A stretch of DNA of 64,000 nucleotides. It comes from a bacterium (GTDB taxonomy: Bacteria > CAIWAD01). Below the pieces are notes generated by a model. That model saw nothing but the letters and a program-made list of their open reading frames with translations. It did no database searches and had not been told where the DNA came from. Positions 17,845 to 25,656 of the stretch are shown here, one piece after another. The DNA lies in the NCBI GenBank assembly GCA_030429345.1, contig JAUIFJ010000005.1:62001-126000 (forward strand), in the 5' to 3' direction. The position numbers and the translations under genes were made by a program. Numbering within the stretch: the first letter of the stretch is position 1; the number at the start of each line of letters is the position of its first letter.

Positions 17845-19077
17845 ATGATCCACATTGCCCTTCCCGTCCTGAATGAAGAAGAACGCCTGCCCGCCTGTCT
17901 CGAGTCGCTGGCGGCCCAGGCGCAGCCACCGGAATGCCGGTTGTGGATCTGCGTCAACCAGCCGGAATCCTGGTGGCAGGATCCCGGCAAACGGGCCCAG
18001 TGCGAAGCCAACCAGCGCACCCTGGCCTGGCTGCGGGAACAGCAGCCTGCTGCGCGCCTGCTGGATCACAGTTCTCCGGGGCGGGGCTGGCCCGCGGGGC
18101 GGGAAGGCATCGGGCAGGCGCGTCATGCCCTGCTCGCCGCCATCCTGGAAGAGGATGCGGGCGAAGGCCTCTTCCTGAGCCTGGACGCGGACACCCGCCT
18201 GGAGCCGGAGTACCTGCGCCAGGTCGAAGGGGTATTCGCGCGCCACCCCGAAGCGGCGGGACTCGCCGCGCCCTACCGGCACCCGCTCGGCGAAAGCGAG
18301 GCCGAGGACCGCGCGGTCCTGCGCTACGAGTTCTACCTGCGGCACTACCTGCTGTGTCTCTTGTATACGGAATCGCCCTGGGCCTTCACGGCCATCGGCT
18401 CCGGCATGGCGGCGCGGCTTTCCGTCTGCCGTCGCATTGGCGGACTGACCCCGAAGAAGAGCGGCGAAGATTTCTACTTCCTGCAGAAACTGCGCAAGTA
18501 CGGCCCCCTGGCCCTGCACCTGTCTTCGCGCGTGCTCCCCGCCGGACGCTTCTCGCAGCGCGTGATCTTCGGCACGGGGCCGGCCATGGTCAAGGGACAC
18601 GCGGGGGACTGGGAAAGCTATCCGCTCTACGCGCTCAGGCACTTCGAGGAGGTCCGCCGCAGCATGGACCTCTTCGGCGAGTTGCAACACAAGGATATTC
18701 CGCTTCCTGTGACACAGCATTGCCCCGACCTGCTGGGACCGGACCCCTGGAGTCCCCTGCGCCGAAACCACCCCCGGCCGGAATCCTTCCGACGAGCCTG
18801 CCGGGAAAAGCTGGATGCCCTGCGCCTGCTGCAGTACCTGCGGCAGAGGCGAATGCAGGAGCCGGCATCGGACGAAGACGAGCTGACCGCGGGTCTCGCC
18901 GCCTATGGCGGGCCGGGAGCCCAGCGCGCCCTGGAGACCGTGCTGTCTACTGGAGGACTGCTGCGCGCGCCCCTGGAACGACTTGCGCAACTCCGCGGGG
19001 AAATGGAGATTCTGGAAGACGCCGCCCGCAGGAAGCAGGACCGGCGCAGCTTCGAACCAACAGGGAGAACCACATGA
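17845..19077 (+). CDS. Family 2 glycosyltransferase
   Basis: GT-A fold glycosyltransferase, 410 residues, cytoplasmic. The start MIHIALPVLNEEERLPACLESL is the nucleotide-sugar-binding strand and helix; LFLSLDADTRLEPEYL carries the metal-binding DAD motif; FTAIGSGMAARLSVCRRIGGL and KKSGEDFYFLQKL match the acceptor and catalytic-base (ED) region. The C-terminal 130 residues are charged and helical with no membrane segments, unlike processive synthases. Its stop overlaps the start of the secreted esterase (ATGA). Sugar donor and acceptor cannot be inferred. Confidence 0.88.
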   Translation: MIHIALPVLNEEERLPACLESLAAQAQPPECRLWICVNQPESWWQDPGKRAQCEANQRTLAWLREQQPAARLLDHSSPGRGWPAGREGIGQARHALLAAILEEDAGEGLFLSLDADTRLEPEYLRQVEGVFARHPEAAGLAAPYRHPLGESEAEDRAVLRYEFYLRHYLLCLLYTESPWAFTAIGSGMAARLSVCRRIGGLTPKKSGEDFYFLQKLRKYGPLALHLSSRVLPAGRFSQRVIFGTGPAMVKGHAGDWESYPLYALRHFEEVRRSMDLFGELQHKDIPLPVTQHCPDLLGPDPWSPLRRNHPRPESFRRACREKLDALRLLQYLRQRRMQEPASDEDELTAGLAAYGGPGAQRALETVLSTGGLLRAPLERLAQLRGEMEILEDAARRKQDRRSFEPTGRTT

Positions 19078-20483
19078 GCACCCGACTGCTGCTTCTGCTT
19101 TGCTGTGTGACATTGGCCCGGGCCCAGGGAATGAGTTCCTTCATCGGCCAGCTCTTCGGAACGCCTTCCGATCAGCGCCAGGCCATCGTCGACAGCCTGC
19201 TGGCCGACCTGCCACTGGGCGAGACCCCCATCCGCGAAGACGGCACGGCCTGGTTCGTGGCCTGGCAGACCGCCAGCCAGGTGCAGGTGGCGGGCGACAT
19301 GACCGGCTGGTCGCCGGAACTCTCCCTCAACCAGATGGGCGGCACCAATTTCTGGTTCGCCAACTTCGACTGCGCCAACGATGCTCGACTGGACTACAAG
19401 TTCGTCATCAACAACAGCAGCTGGATTCTCGACCCGCACAATCCGCACACGGTCTCCGGCGGCTTCGGGCCGAACTCGGAGCTGGCGATGCCGGACTATG
19501 TCCAGCCGGTCGAGATCCAGGACTACGGCTACCCGGAATGCGAAGAGCTCCTCTGGGAGGATGTACACAGCGAAGAGCTGGGCAACGCGCGCGACATCCG
19601 CATCCTGTTGCCGCCCGGCCACGACCCCGGGTCGCCGGCGCGAGTCCTTGTGGTACACGACGGCCACGAGTACCTGGGCCTGGGTTCGCTGCGCGAAGTC
19701 CTGGCCTGGATGGCTGTCCACCGCCCGGGCATCCGCCTGCCGGTCTGCGTCTGCATTCCCCCGGTCAACCGAACGGCGGAGTACGAGAATACGAACCGGG
19801 CCGATTTCGTCGATTTCGTGATGCAGACCGTGCTTCCCATGGTCCGCGAGGAAGTCTTGTGCTCGGAAGACCCCGCGGACTGGGGACAGATGGGCGCCAG
19901 CAGCGGCGGATCGATCTCCGGCTACTTCCTCGGCGCGCACCCGGAGGTCTTCAGCAAGGGCATCCTGATGAGCCCCCACCTGCCGCAAACCGTATACAAC
20001 GGCATACAGGAGCGTACGCTCGAGGACCTGCGCCTGTATCTCAACTGGGGCAGCTACGACATTCCGTCCCTGCTGCCGCTGATCGCCTCCTTCAACGCGA
20101 TGATCGACGAGCGCGGCATTCCGAATGTGAGACAAGAATACGCGGAAGGGCACAGCTGGGGACTGTGGCGGGCGACGATCGTCGAAGGCCTGGAGGCCGT
20201 CTGGCCGGCCGAGAGTTCCCTGGACGAGGGCCGTTTACGGCCGGATGCGCTGGAACTGCGGGCCTGGCCCAATCCCTTCAATGGATCCCTGAGCATCAAA
20301 ATGCCCCGCAGCAGGGCGGGGCATGTGGAGATCTACAATCTGCTGGGAGAAAGGGTCCAGGTCCTGAAAGGCGAAGGGCCGCTCCTGCGCTGGCATCCTG
20401 CGGAACTGGCCAGCGGAAGCTATTGGCTGGTCGCGCCCGGCCTGCCGGGCGTCGACGCCAGGCAGGTGCTCTACCTTCGCTAG
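19074..20483 (+). CDS. Secreted esterase with early-set domain and type-IX-like C-terminal domain
   Basis: Protein of 469 residues. Signal peptide MSTRLLLLLCCVTLARAQ, then an early-set/isoamylase-like domain (VAWQTASQVQVAGDMTGWS, RLDYKFVINNSSWILDP), then an esterase D/enterochelin-esterase-like alpha/beta hydrolase (LPPGHDPGSPARVLVVHDGHEYL; nucleophile Ser in GQMGASSGGSISGYFLG; likely catalytic His in AEGHSWGLW). The last 75 residues (WPNPFNGSLSIKM, VEIYNLLGERVQVL, ASGSYWLVA) form a FlgD-like or type IX secretion sorting domain. The start overlaps the glycosyltransferase stop by four bases. It probably removes acyl groups from an extracellular substrate; the exact substrate is unknown. The frame is open far upstream, but that is a shadow of the glycosyltransferase. 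Confidence 0.88.
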   Translation: MSTRLLLLLCCVTLARAQGMSSFIGQLFGTPSDQRQAIVDSLLADLPLGETPIREDGTAWFVAWQTASQVQVAGDMTGWSPELSLNQMGGTNFWFANFDCANDARLDYKFVINNSSWILDPHNPHTVSGGFGPNSELAMPDYVQPVEIQDYGYPECEELLWEDVHSEELGNARDIRILLPPGHDPGSPARVLVVHDGHEYLGLGSLREVLAWMAVHRPGIRLPVCVCIPPVNRTAEYENTNRADFVDFVMQTVLPMVREEVLCSEDPADWGQMGASSGGSISGYFLGAHPEVFSKGILMSPHLPQTVYNGIQERTLEDLRLYLNWGSYDIPSLLPLIASFNAMIDERGIPNVRQEYAEGHSWGLWRATIVEGLEAVWPAESSLDEGRLRPDALELRAWPNPFNGSLSIKMPRSRAGHVEIYNLLGERVQVLKGEGPLLRWHPAELASGSYWLVAPGLPGVDARQVLYLR

Positions 20484-20498
20484 CCGAAAAGCGAAGAC

Positions 20499-20753
20499 TC
20501 AGGCCGTTACGACCAGTTCACCGCACTTGGGACACTTCGCCAGCTTTGAAATCGCGAATCCGGCAACGACTGCGCCCAGCACCCCACCGAAAAACGCAAA
20601 GATCAGCGCTCCCACGAAGAGTCCGATCAGACCGATGCCGGTACCGGTAAAAGCGCCAATCGCCGCGCCGAGAATAATGGCGCTCAATCGAATGAAAAGC
20701 GTGTTCTGCGGAAAGTGTTCTCCGCACTTGGGGCAGGTCAACAGTTCCTTCAT
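20499..20753 (-). CDS. Small membrane protein with two CxxC pairs
   Basis: Protein of 84 residues from the ATG at 20753. It starts MKELLTCPKCGEHF and ends AKCPKCGELVVTA, so two CPKCGE knuckles flank two Gly/Ala-rich membrane helices (IILGAAIGAFTGTGIGLIGLFVGALIF and the GGVLGAVVAGFAI part). The Cys pairs could jointly bind one metal on the cytoplasmic side. Such zinc-ribbon membrane proteins are common but uncharacterised. It is convergent with the esterase gene, only 15 bases apart. Confidence 0.75.
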   Translation of the reverse strand: MKELLTCPKCGEHFPQNTLFIRLSAIILGAAIGAFTGTGIGLIGLFVGALIFAFFGGVLGAVVAGFAISKLAKCPKCGELVVTA

Positions 20754-21013
20754 GTCAAACTCCCGGGAATCAATGGGGGTTGCGGCCTGGATCCGATTGG
20801 ATTCCATCGCCATCTGTATTCCTGGACTCGACCTTGCAGTCGAGGGGCAACCAGGTAAAACAGAGGCATTGTGACATTGATATCGGTCATTCGGGCCCGC
20901 GGGTGAACCCTTGGGCCATTTCCGTCGATACTCCCCCTATCGTACAACGCCGACACCCGCATCCGCGCCAGGAGCACATTCGCCGGCATTGATATGAAGG
21001 AACTGTCTGCGGA

Positions 21014-21967
21014 ATGAATCCGATCCAGAAGAACAGGCATCGCAAGGTGCTGGTTGTCGAAGATGACCCTGTCAGCGCGCGCCTGGTCTGCCGCGCACTG
21101 GAGGAAAGCGGCTACGCAACAACCAGCTGCCTCGATGGGCTGGCTGCCATGGAAGCCCTGCAGAAGGATGCCTTTTCCTTCCTCATCACGGATTGGAACA
21201 TGCCCGGCATGAGCGGATTGGATCTTTGCCGGCAGATTCGCGTCCAGCAGCGAGAAGGCTATCTCTACACCATCCTGCTGACCGCAAGGAACAGCCGCGA
21301 GGATCTGCTTTCCGGCCTGAGCGCGGGTGCCGACGACTACCTGACCAAACCCCTGGATCGCCAGGAGCTGCTGGCCCGCATGCAGACCGGCCTGCGTTTC
21401 CTCCATCTGGAAGAGGATCTGCGACGCGCCAATCGCGAGATCCAGGAGCTGGCCAATCGCGACGGCCTTACCGGCTGCTACAACCGGGCCTACCTCAACC
21501 TGAACGGCCCCCGGGAAGTGGCCCGCGCGCGACGCTACGGCCGGCCGCTTTCCCTGATCATGGTCGACATCGACCATTTCAAGAACATCAACGACACCCT
21601 GGGGCATCTCGCGGGGGATCAGATCCTGAAGACCTTTGTCTCACGGCTTCAGGACGGCCTGCGCGACGGCATGGACTGGATGGCGCGCTACGGGGGCGAG
21701 GAATTCGTCATCGTGCTGCCGGAGACCCGCGAGAAGGACGCCGTGATCACTGCCGATCGCCTGCGCGGCTGCCTGGCGAAGGAGTCCTTCCACGTCGACG
21801 GAAGCAGCGTCCGCATCACAGCCAGCTTCGGCGTCAGCGACGCGGATGCGCTGGATCACAAGGACTACAATTTCGACGAGCTGCTGCGTCACGTCGACAG
21901 CCTGCTGCTGCACAGCAAGGAAAACGGCCGCGATCGCGTCACCACCAGCCTGGCCGGCACGACCTGA
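21014..21967 (+). CDS. Response regulator diguanylate cyclase (REC-GGDEF)
   Basis: Protein of 317 residues joining a receiver domain to a GGDEF domain; makes cyclic di-GMP when phosphorylated. Receiver: acidic pair in VLVVEDDP, phospho-acceptor Asp60 in FLITDWNMPGMSGLD, Thr in LLTAR and Lys in YLTKPLD. A helical linker (130-147) leads to LANRDGLTGCYNRAYL and the catalytic loop GGEEF at 227-231, with VDIDHFKNIND as the metal-binding strand. The inhibitory RxxD site is absent (DGMD at that position), so product inhibition is probably lost. It stands alone without a kinase beside it. Motility or biofilm control is the usual output. Confidence 0.95.
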   Translation: MNPIQKNRHRKVLVVEDDPVSARLVCRALEESGYATTSCLDGLAAMEALQKDAFSFLITDWNMPGMSGLDLCRQIRVQQREGYLYTILLTARNSREDLLSGLSAGADDYLTKPLDRQELLARMQTGLRFLHLEEDLRRANREIQELANRDGLTGCYNRAYLNLNGPREVARARRYGRPLSLIMVDIDHFKNINDTLGHLAGDQILKTFVSRLQDGLRDGMDWMARYGGEEFVIVLPETREKDAVITADRLRGCLAKESFHVDGSSVRITASFGVSDADALDHKDYNFDELLRHVDSLLLHSKENGRDRVTTSLAGTT

Positions 21968-22036
21968 ATCGCATCCAGGTGCCCGCAGCATGAACTGCTC
22001 GCGATGGTTCAAGGATGTTGGTTGTATTACAGGTGC

Positions 22037-22134
22037 CCGCAGCATTCTGCTGCGGCTCTATGCATGCACCGCTACGCGGTGCGAAAGGCGAATGGGCCGC
22101 CGGGCGCCGCGGGCTTACGACCGCGGCTATTCGC
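22037..22134. repeat. Cluster of three hairpins (REP-like)
   Basis: Three palindromes in a row between two genes: CCGCAGCA-TTC-TGCTGCGG (22037-22055, perfect), GCACCGC-TAC-GCGGTGC (22066-22082, perfect), and a larger imperfect one with outer arms GCGAAT/ATTCGC (about 22088-22134). The last includes GCGGGCTTACGACCGCGGCT, related to the inverted-repeat arms near 10056 and 10279. A 16-bp direct repeat (CAGGTGCCCGCAGCAT) occurs at 21976 and 22030. The cluster lies between a plus-strand and a minus-strand gene that converge, so it may act in transcript ending or stability. Confidence 0.7.
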
Positions 22135-22232
22135 TTGAAACCTTAGCTGGTAAAATCCATCGATTGCAGTAATCATGAAAGAGGAAGCCCCGCCCGACTC
22201 ACCCACTTCATACTTCATACTTCATACTTCCC

Positions 22233-22607
22233 CTAAAACTGCCCCAGGTTCAGCATCACCAGCGTGCAGTTCTCCACCACTTCGATTCCCGCGTCCGACA
22301 AGACCTTGGCCAGACGGGGATTCTCGCTGCCGGGATTGAAGATCACGCGGCGCGGGGCCAACCGTTTCAGGGGCCCTTCCACGCCGTCGGAAATCGCGGC
22401 GCGCAGGTAGACGGATACGGTGTCGACCGTCTTGTCGTCCTGCATCAGCGCGTCCAGATCGGCGTAGACAGTCAGACCCTCGACCTGCTCAAGCTTCGGA
22501 TGCACGGGCAGCACCGTGTGGCCGTGTTCGCCCAGCAGGCGGACGGCCTTGTTGGAATAGCGTTCGGGCTTGTCACTGGCGCCCAGGACGGCGACGGATT
22601 CAGGCAT
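22233..22607 (-). CDS. CoA-binding protein (YccU-type)
   Basis: CoA-binding Rossmann-fold protein of 124 residues, stand-alone relative of the succinyl-CoA synthetase alpha N-terminal domain. Typical are VAVLGASDKPERYSNKAVRLL (phosphate loop), HTVLPVHPKLEQVEGLTVYADL, DTVSVYLRAAIS, and RRVIFNPGSENPRL ending in ENCTLVML. Such proteins bind CoA or nucleotide; their role is unknown. An AAGGAGG site precedes the ATG. It lies 25 bases downstream of tsaE. Confidence 0.88.
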   Translation of the reverse strand: MPESVAVLGASDKPERYSNKAVRLLGEHGHTVLPVHPKLEQVEGLTVYADLDALMQDDKTVDTVSVYLRAAISDGVEGPLKRLAPRRVIFNPGSENPRLAKVLSDAGIEVVENCTLVMLNLGQF

Positions 22608-22632
22608 GGTTCCTCCTTGCTGCCGGCGCGGA

Positions 22633-23067
22633 TCACGCCAGCGTTTTCATTTCCCATTCCACCTTGCGCGCCTCGCCGTCGTGCTCCAGGCGGATCACCA
22701 GCACCTCGCCGCGAAAAAGCTCCGCGGCGAGTTCGGGCCATTCGACCAGGCACTGGCAGGAGCCGTCCAGGCTTTCCAGCAGGCCGATCTCGCGCAGCTC
22801 CTCTTCGTGTTCCAGGCGATAGAGATCATAGTGGTGCAGCTCGCCCTTCGGGCTGCGGTATACATTGCAGATGGCGAAGGTCGGGCTGGGAATCGCCTGG
22901 CCCACGCCCAGGCCCTGGGCCCAGCCGCGGGCCAGGGTGGTCTTGCCGGCGCCCAGATCCCCGATCAGGAGCACATTCAGCCCCGGCGGGGCCGCGGCGG
23001 CCAGCTCGCGCCCCAGGGCCTGCATGGCGGCTTCGCTCTCCAGACGGCGCGCTCCCTTCGCGATCAT
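22633..23067 (-). CDS. tsaE: tRNA t6A modification ATPase TsaE
   Basis: TsaE, 144 residues, the P-loop ATPase that works with TsaB, TsaC and TsaD to make N6-threonylcarbamoyl-adenosine at tRNA position 37. Walker A is GDLGAGKTTLARG, switch segment SPTFAICNVY, then HHYDLYRLEHEEELREIGLLE and the LVEWPELAAEL motif. The ATG overlaps the porX stop by four bases (ATGA), so it is in an operon with that regulator. The other t6A genes are not in the window. Confidence 0.95.
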   Translation of the reverse strand: MIAKGARRLESEAAMQALGRELAAAAPPGLNVLLIGDLGAGKTTLARGWAQGLGVGQAIPSPTFAICNVYRSPKGELHHYDLYRLEHEEELREIGLLESLDGSCQCLVEWPELAAELFRGEVLVIRLEHDGEARKVEWEMKTLA

Positions 23068-24626
23068 CGGCCGCGCGGCTCCAGCAGGGCCACGGGTAGG
23101 ATCATCTCCTCCATCGAGATGCCGCCGTGCTGGAAGCTGTCCTTGTAGTGGTTGAAGTACTTGTTGTAGTTGTTGCCGTAGAGCAGGATGTAGTCCTCCG
23201 GCGCGAAGACCAGGGTCTGGCTGCCGCCGCTGGAGGGCAGGCGGATCGCTTCCGGCGAGGGAACCACGTAGGCCTCGCGCTCGTCGTCGACGCGCAGGTT
23301 GCGGCCGATCTTGTAGCGCAGGCCCTGCGTTGTATCACGATCGCAGTAGATGCGCGCCCCGCGCTGCACGCGGATGCTGCCGTGATCGCTGGTCACGACC
23401 ACGTGGTAGCCCTTGTCCTGGAAGGCGCGCATGATCTCGTAGAGCGGGCTGTGGCGGAACCAGGAATCGACCACGCTGCGGTAGGCCGCCTCGTTGGGCA
23501 CCATTTCGCGCACGATCTCGTTCTGGCTGCGGCTGTGCGCCAGGATGTCGACGAAGTTCCAGACCATGGAAACGAAGCGGTGGTTGAACAGATTATCCAC
23601 CTTCTTCAGCGTGTTCTGCGCCTCCTGCAGGTCGATGACCTTGATGTACTTGTGCCCCGGCTTGAAGTCGAGGCCGTTGATCGCCAGCTGGTGATCGAGA
23701 AACTGCCGCTCGTTGCGGTTGGTGCTGCCCTCGTCCTCCATGTTGCGTGTCCAGAGCTCGGGATGCGAACGGCTGATATCCAGCGGATACAATCCGGCGA
23801 AGATCGAGTTGCGCGAATAGGGCGTCGCCGTCGGCAGGATCGACATGTGATACTTGCGCTCCACGTGGAAGATGTTGCGCAGGGTCTTCTCGAGCACCAT
23901 CCAGTGGTCCAGCCGCATGCAGTCGATCACGCAGAAGAGCACCTTCTCCTCCCGGCGCAGCAGGGGCACCACATATTCGCGCACCACGCCGGGGCTCATC
24001 ACGGGTCCGCCCTCTCCCGTGATCCAGTCCGTATACTCGTTCTGCACCAGGCGGCTGAACTCGCGGTTGCACTCGCGGCGCTGGTCTTCCAGGGTCTGGC
24101 CGAAGCCCAGGCCCGGATTCTCGTCCAGGGCCAGCTCCCAGGAGCAGAGCTGCTGGTGCATCTGCAGGAAGTCTTCCCACTCCGCTCCCATGGACAGCCG
24201 GCGGCTGATGTCCGCCAGGCCCTGGATGTAGTCCTGGCTCATGCGGGCCTGCGTGATCCGGCTGCTGTCGATGTGCTTCTTGCAGGCGGCGATGATCTGG
24301 CTCGGATTGACGGGCTTGATCAGGTAGTCGTCGATCTTGCCGCCGATCGCCTGGTCCATCAGGCTTTCTTCCTCGCTCTTGGTGATCATGATGCAGGGCA
24401 GGGTCGGGTCCTGCTCCTTGATCAGCTGCAGCGTGTCGAGCCCCGTCTTGCCCGGCATCATCTCGTCGAGCAGCACCAGGTCGTAGTGTTCGGCCTGCAC
24501 CTGCTCCAGGGCGTCCTCGCCGTTGGTCACCGGCGTGACCGAGTAGCCCTGCTTCTCCAGGATCAGGATATGCGGGCGCAGCAGCTCGATCTCGTCGTCG
24601 GCCCAGAGGATTTTTCGCTCGGACAT
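23064..24626 (-). CDS. porX: PorX-type response regulator with PglZ phosphatase domain
   Basis: Protein of 520 residues: receiver domain (phospho-acceptor Asp54 in LVLLDEMMPGKTG, Thr in MITKSEEES, Lys in YLIKPVNPSQ), a helical middle (about 125-210), then a PglZ alkaline-phosphatase-superfamily domain with LFCVIDCMRLDHW, PTATPYSRNSIFAGLYP, and HVVVTSDHGSIRVQ holding metal ligands. Length and order match PorX of Bacteroidota, which with PorY controls type IX secretion and degrades oligonucleotides. The start at 24626 gives the receiver domain from residue 1; the frame is open upstream but overlaps the next gene in a shadow frame. No type IX structural gene is nearby, but two proteins in the window end in type-IX-like domains. 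Confidence 0.93.
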   Translation of the reverse strand: MSERKILWADDEIELLRPHILILEKQGYSVTPVTNGEDALEQVQAEHYDLVLLDEMMPGKTGLDTLQLIKEQDPTLPCIMITKSEEESLMDQAIGGKIDDYLIKPVNPSQIIAACKKHIDSSRITQARMSQDYIQGLADISRRLSMGAEWEDFLQMHQQLCSWELALDENPGLGFGQTLEDQRRECNREFSRLVQNEYTDWITGEGGPVMSPGVVREYVVPLLRREEKVLFCVIDCMRLDHWMVLEKTLRNIFHVERKYHMSILPTATPYSRNSIFAGLYPLDISRSHPELWTRNMEDEGSTNRNERQFLDHQLAINGLDFKPGHKYIKVIDLQEAQNTLKKVDNLFNHRFVSMVWNFVDILAHSRSQNEIVREMVPNEAAYRSVVDSWFRHSPLYEIMRAFQDKGYHVVVTSDHGSIRVQRGARIYCDRDTTQGLRYKIGRNLRVDDEREAYVVPSPEAIRLPSSGGSQTLVFAPEDYILLYGNNYNKYFNHYKDSFQHGGISMEEMILPVALLEPRGR

Positions 24627-24726
24627 TGGGGTTCCTTTCGTATCACGGGTTCTTCCGGCGAAGAGCTCGCACGGAGAACACGGAGGAGGCAGAGACCACG
24701 GAGAAGAATGAGTCTTGAGTCCGTGC

Positions 24727-25596
24727 TCAGCGTCCGTTCTTGCTGTGTGACAGCAGTTTCTCCAGTTCCGCCTGCTTCTCCTCCGGCAGCAGGCCAGCGT
24801 CCTCGACGAGGGACAGCAGCCGGGTCGAGAGCAGCCGGTAGATAACACTCGCCTCGGGCGGCTGGTGTTCCTCCAGCCAGTCCAGGTGCCTGTTGAGAGT
24901 GCCCTTGTCTCCGCGGCGCAAGGGGCCGCTGAGCAGTTCGCCCATGGGCTGGCGCTGGCCTTCGACCTGGTGCAGCAGGGTCGTCGAGAGAATCGGCAGA
25001 AGGGCCTGGCGAATCCGCTCACGGCGCTCGGAAGGCCAGAGGGCCAGGGCCTGGTCCAGGAGAGCGGGCAGGAAATTGCAGGTGAAGACAGCGCTCAGAT
25101 GCCAGGGCAGCAGCTCGACCTCCAAGAGGCGTTCCACCTGCGCGCCGTCGGCCCGGAGCAGCTCTTTCAGGAACGTCGCCTCTTCGTCGGCGCAGCAGAG
25201 GCCCCACCAGGGAATCTGCAGCACCTGCCCTCGCTGGCGGAAACTCTGCAATGGGTGCAGCACGGCCGTGGGGCAACCCGCCGTTGCCAACGGGCTGAGC
25301 ACCTTGCGGCCCGCTGCAGGACTCAGGTGCGCCACGATCGGCGGCGTGTCCCCGAGCGGCAGTCCGGCCAGCCGGCGCGCGCAGTCTTCCAGCGCGTCAT
25401 CGGGCAGGGCGAGCAGCAGCAGGTGCGTATCGGCAAGGGAATCGGGCAGGCCCCGCAGGGTTTGTCGTCCAAGAAGCTCGCGAGGGCTGCGGTTGTGGAA
25501 GGCCCGCCAGCTCAGGGCGGGGTGCGCGGCAAGCGCGGAAGCGACACTGGGCGCGGCATGTCCGGCGCCGATCAGGATGCTTTGGAAAGAATCCAC
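24727..25596 (-). CDS. Rossmann-fold DUF2520 protein
   Basis: Protein of 289 residues: N-terminal NAD(P)-binding Rossmann fold (SILIGAGHAAPSVASAL, LLLLALPDDALEDCARRL) and C-terminal helical DUF2520 domain (LHPLQSFRQ, AVFTCNFLPALLDQAL, GPLRRGDKGTLNRHLDWL). It resembles ketopantoate-reductase/ProC-like dehydrogenases of unknown substrate. The GTG at 25596 is preferred because GGGAG lies 7 bases before it and the Rossmann strand begins at once; an ATG at 25620 is the alternative. It sits between purA and porX. Confidence 0.85.
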   Translation of the reverse strand: MDSFQSILIGAGHAAPSVASALAAHPALSWRAFHNRSPRELLGRQTLRGLPDSLADTHLLLLALPDDALEDCARRLAGLPLGDTPPIVAHLSPAAGRKVLSPLATAGCPTAVLHPLQSFRQRGQVLQIPWWGLCCADEEATFLKELLRADGAQVERLLEVELLPWHLSAVFTCNFLPALLDQALALWPSERRERIRQALLPILSTTLLHQVEGQRQPMGELLSGPLRRGDKGTLNRHLDWLEEHQPPEASVIYRLLSTRLLSLVEDAGLLPEEKQAELEKLLSHSKNGR

Positions 25597-25656
25597 CCTG
25601 CGCTCCCTGGATGAAGACATCGCGGACTGTGGCAATCGAGGCGCGGACCGACGGCC

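Noticed and set aside
24640-24726. CTCCGTG repeats upstream of porX as an operator
   Set aside because: The repeats (CTCCGTG at irregular spacing) lack symmetry, and such runs are common in high-GC intergenic DNA.
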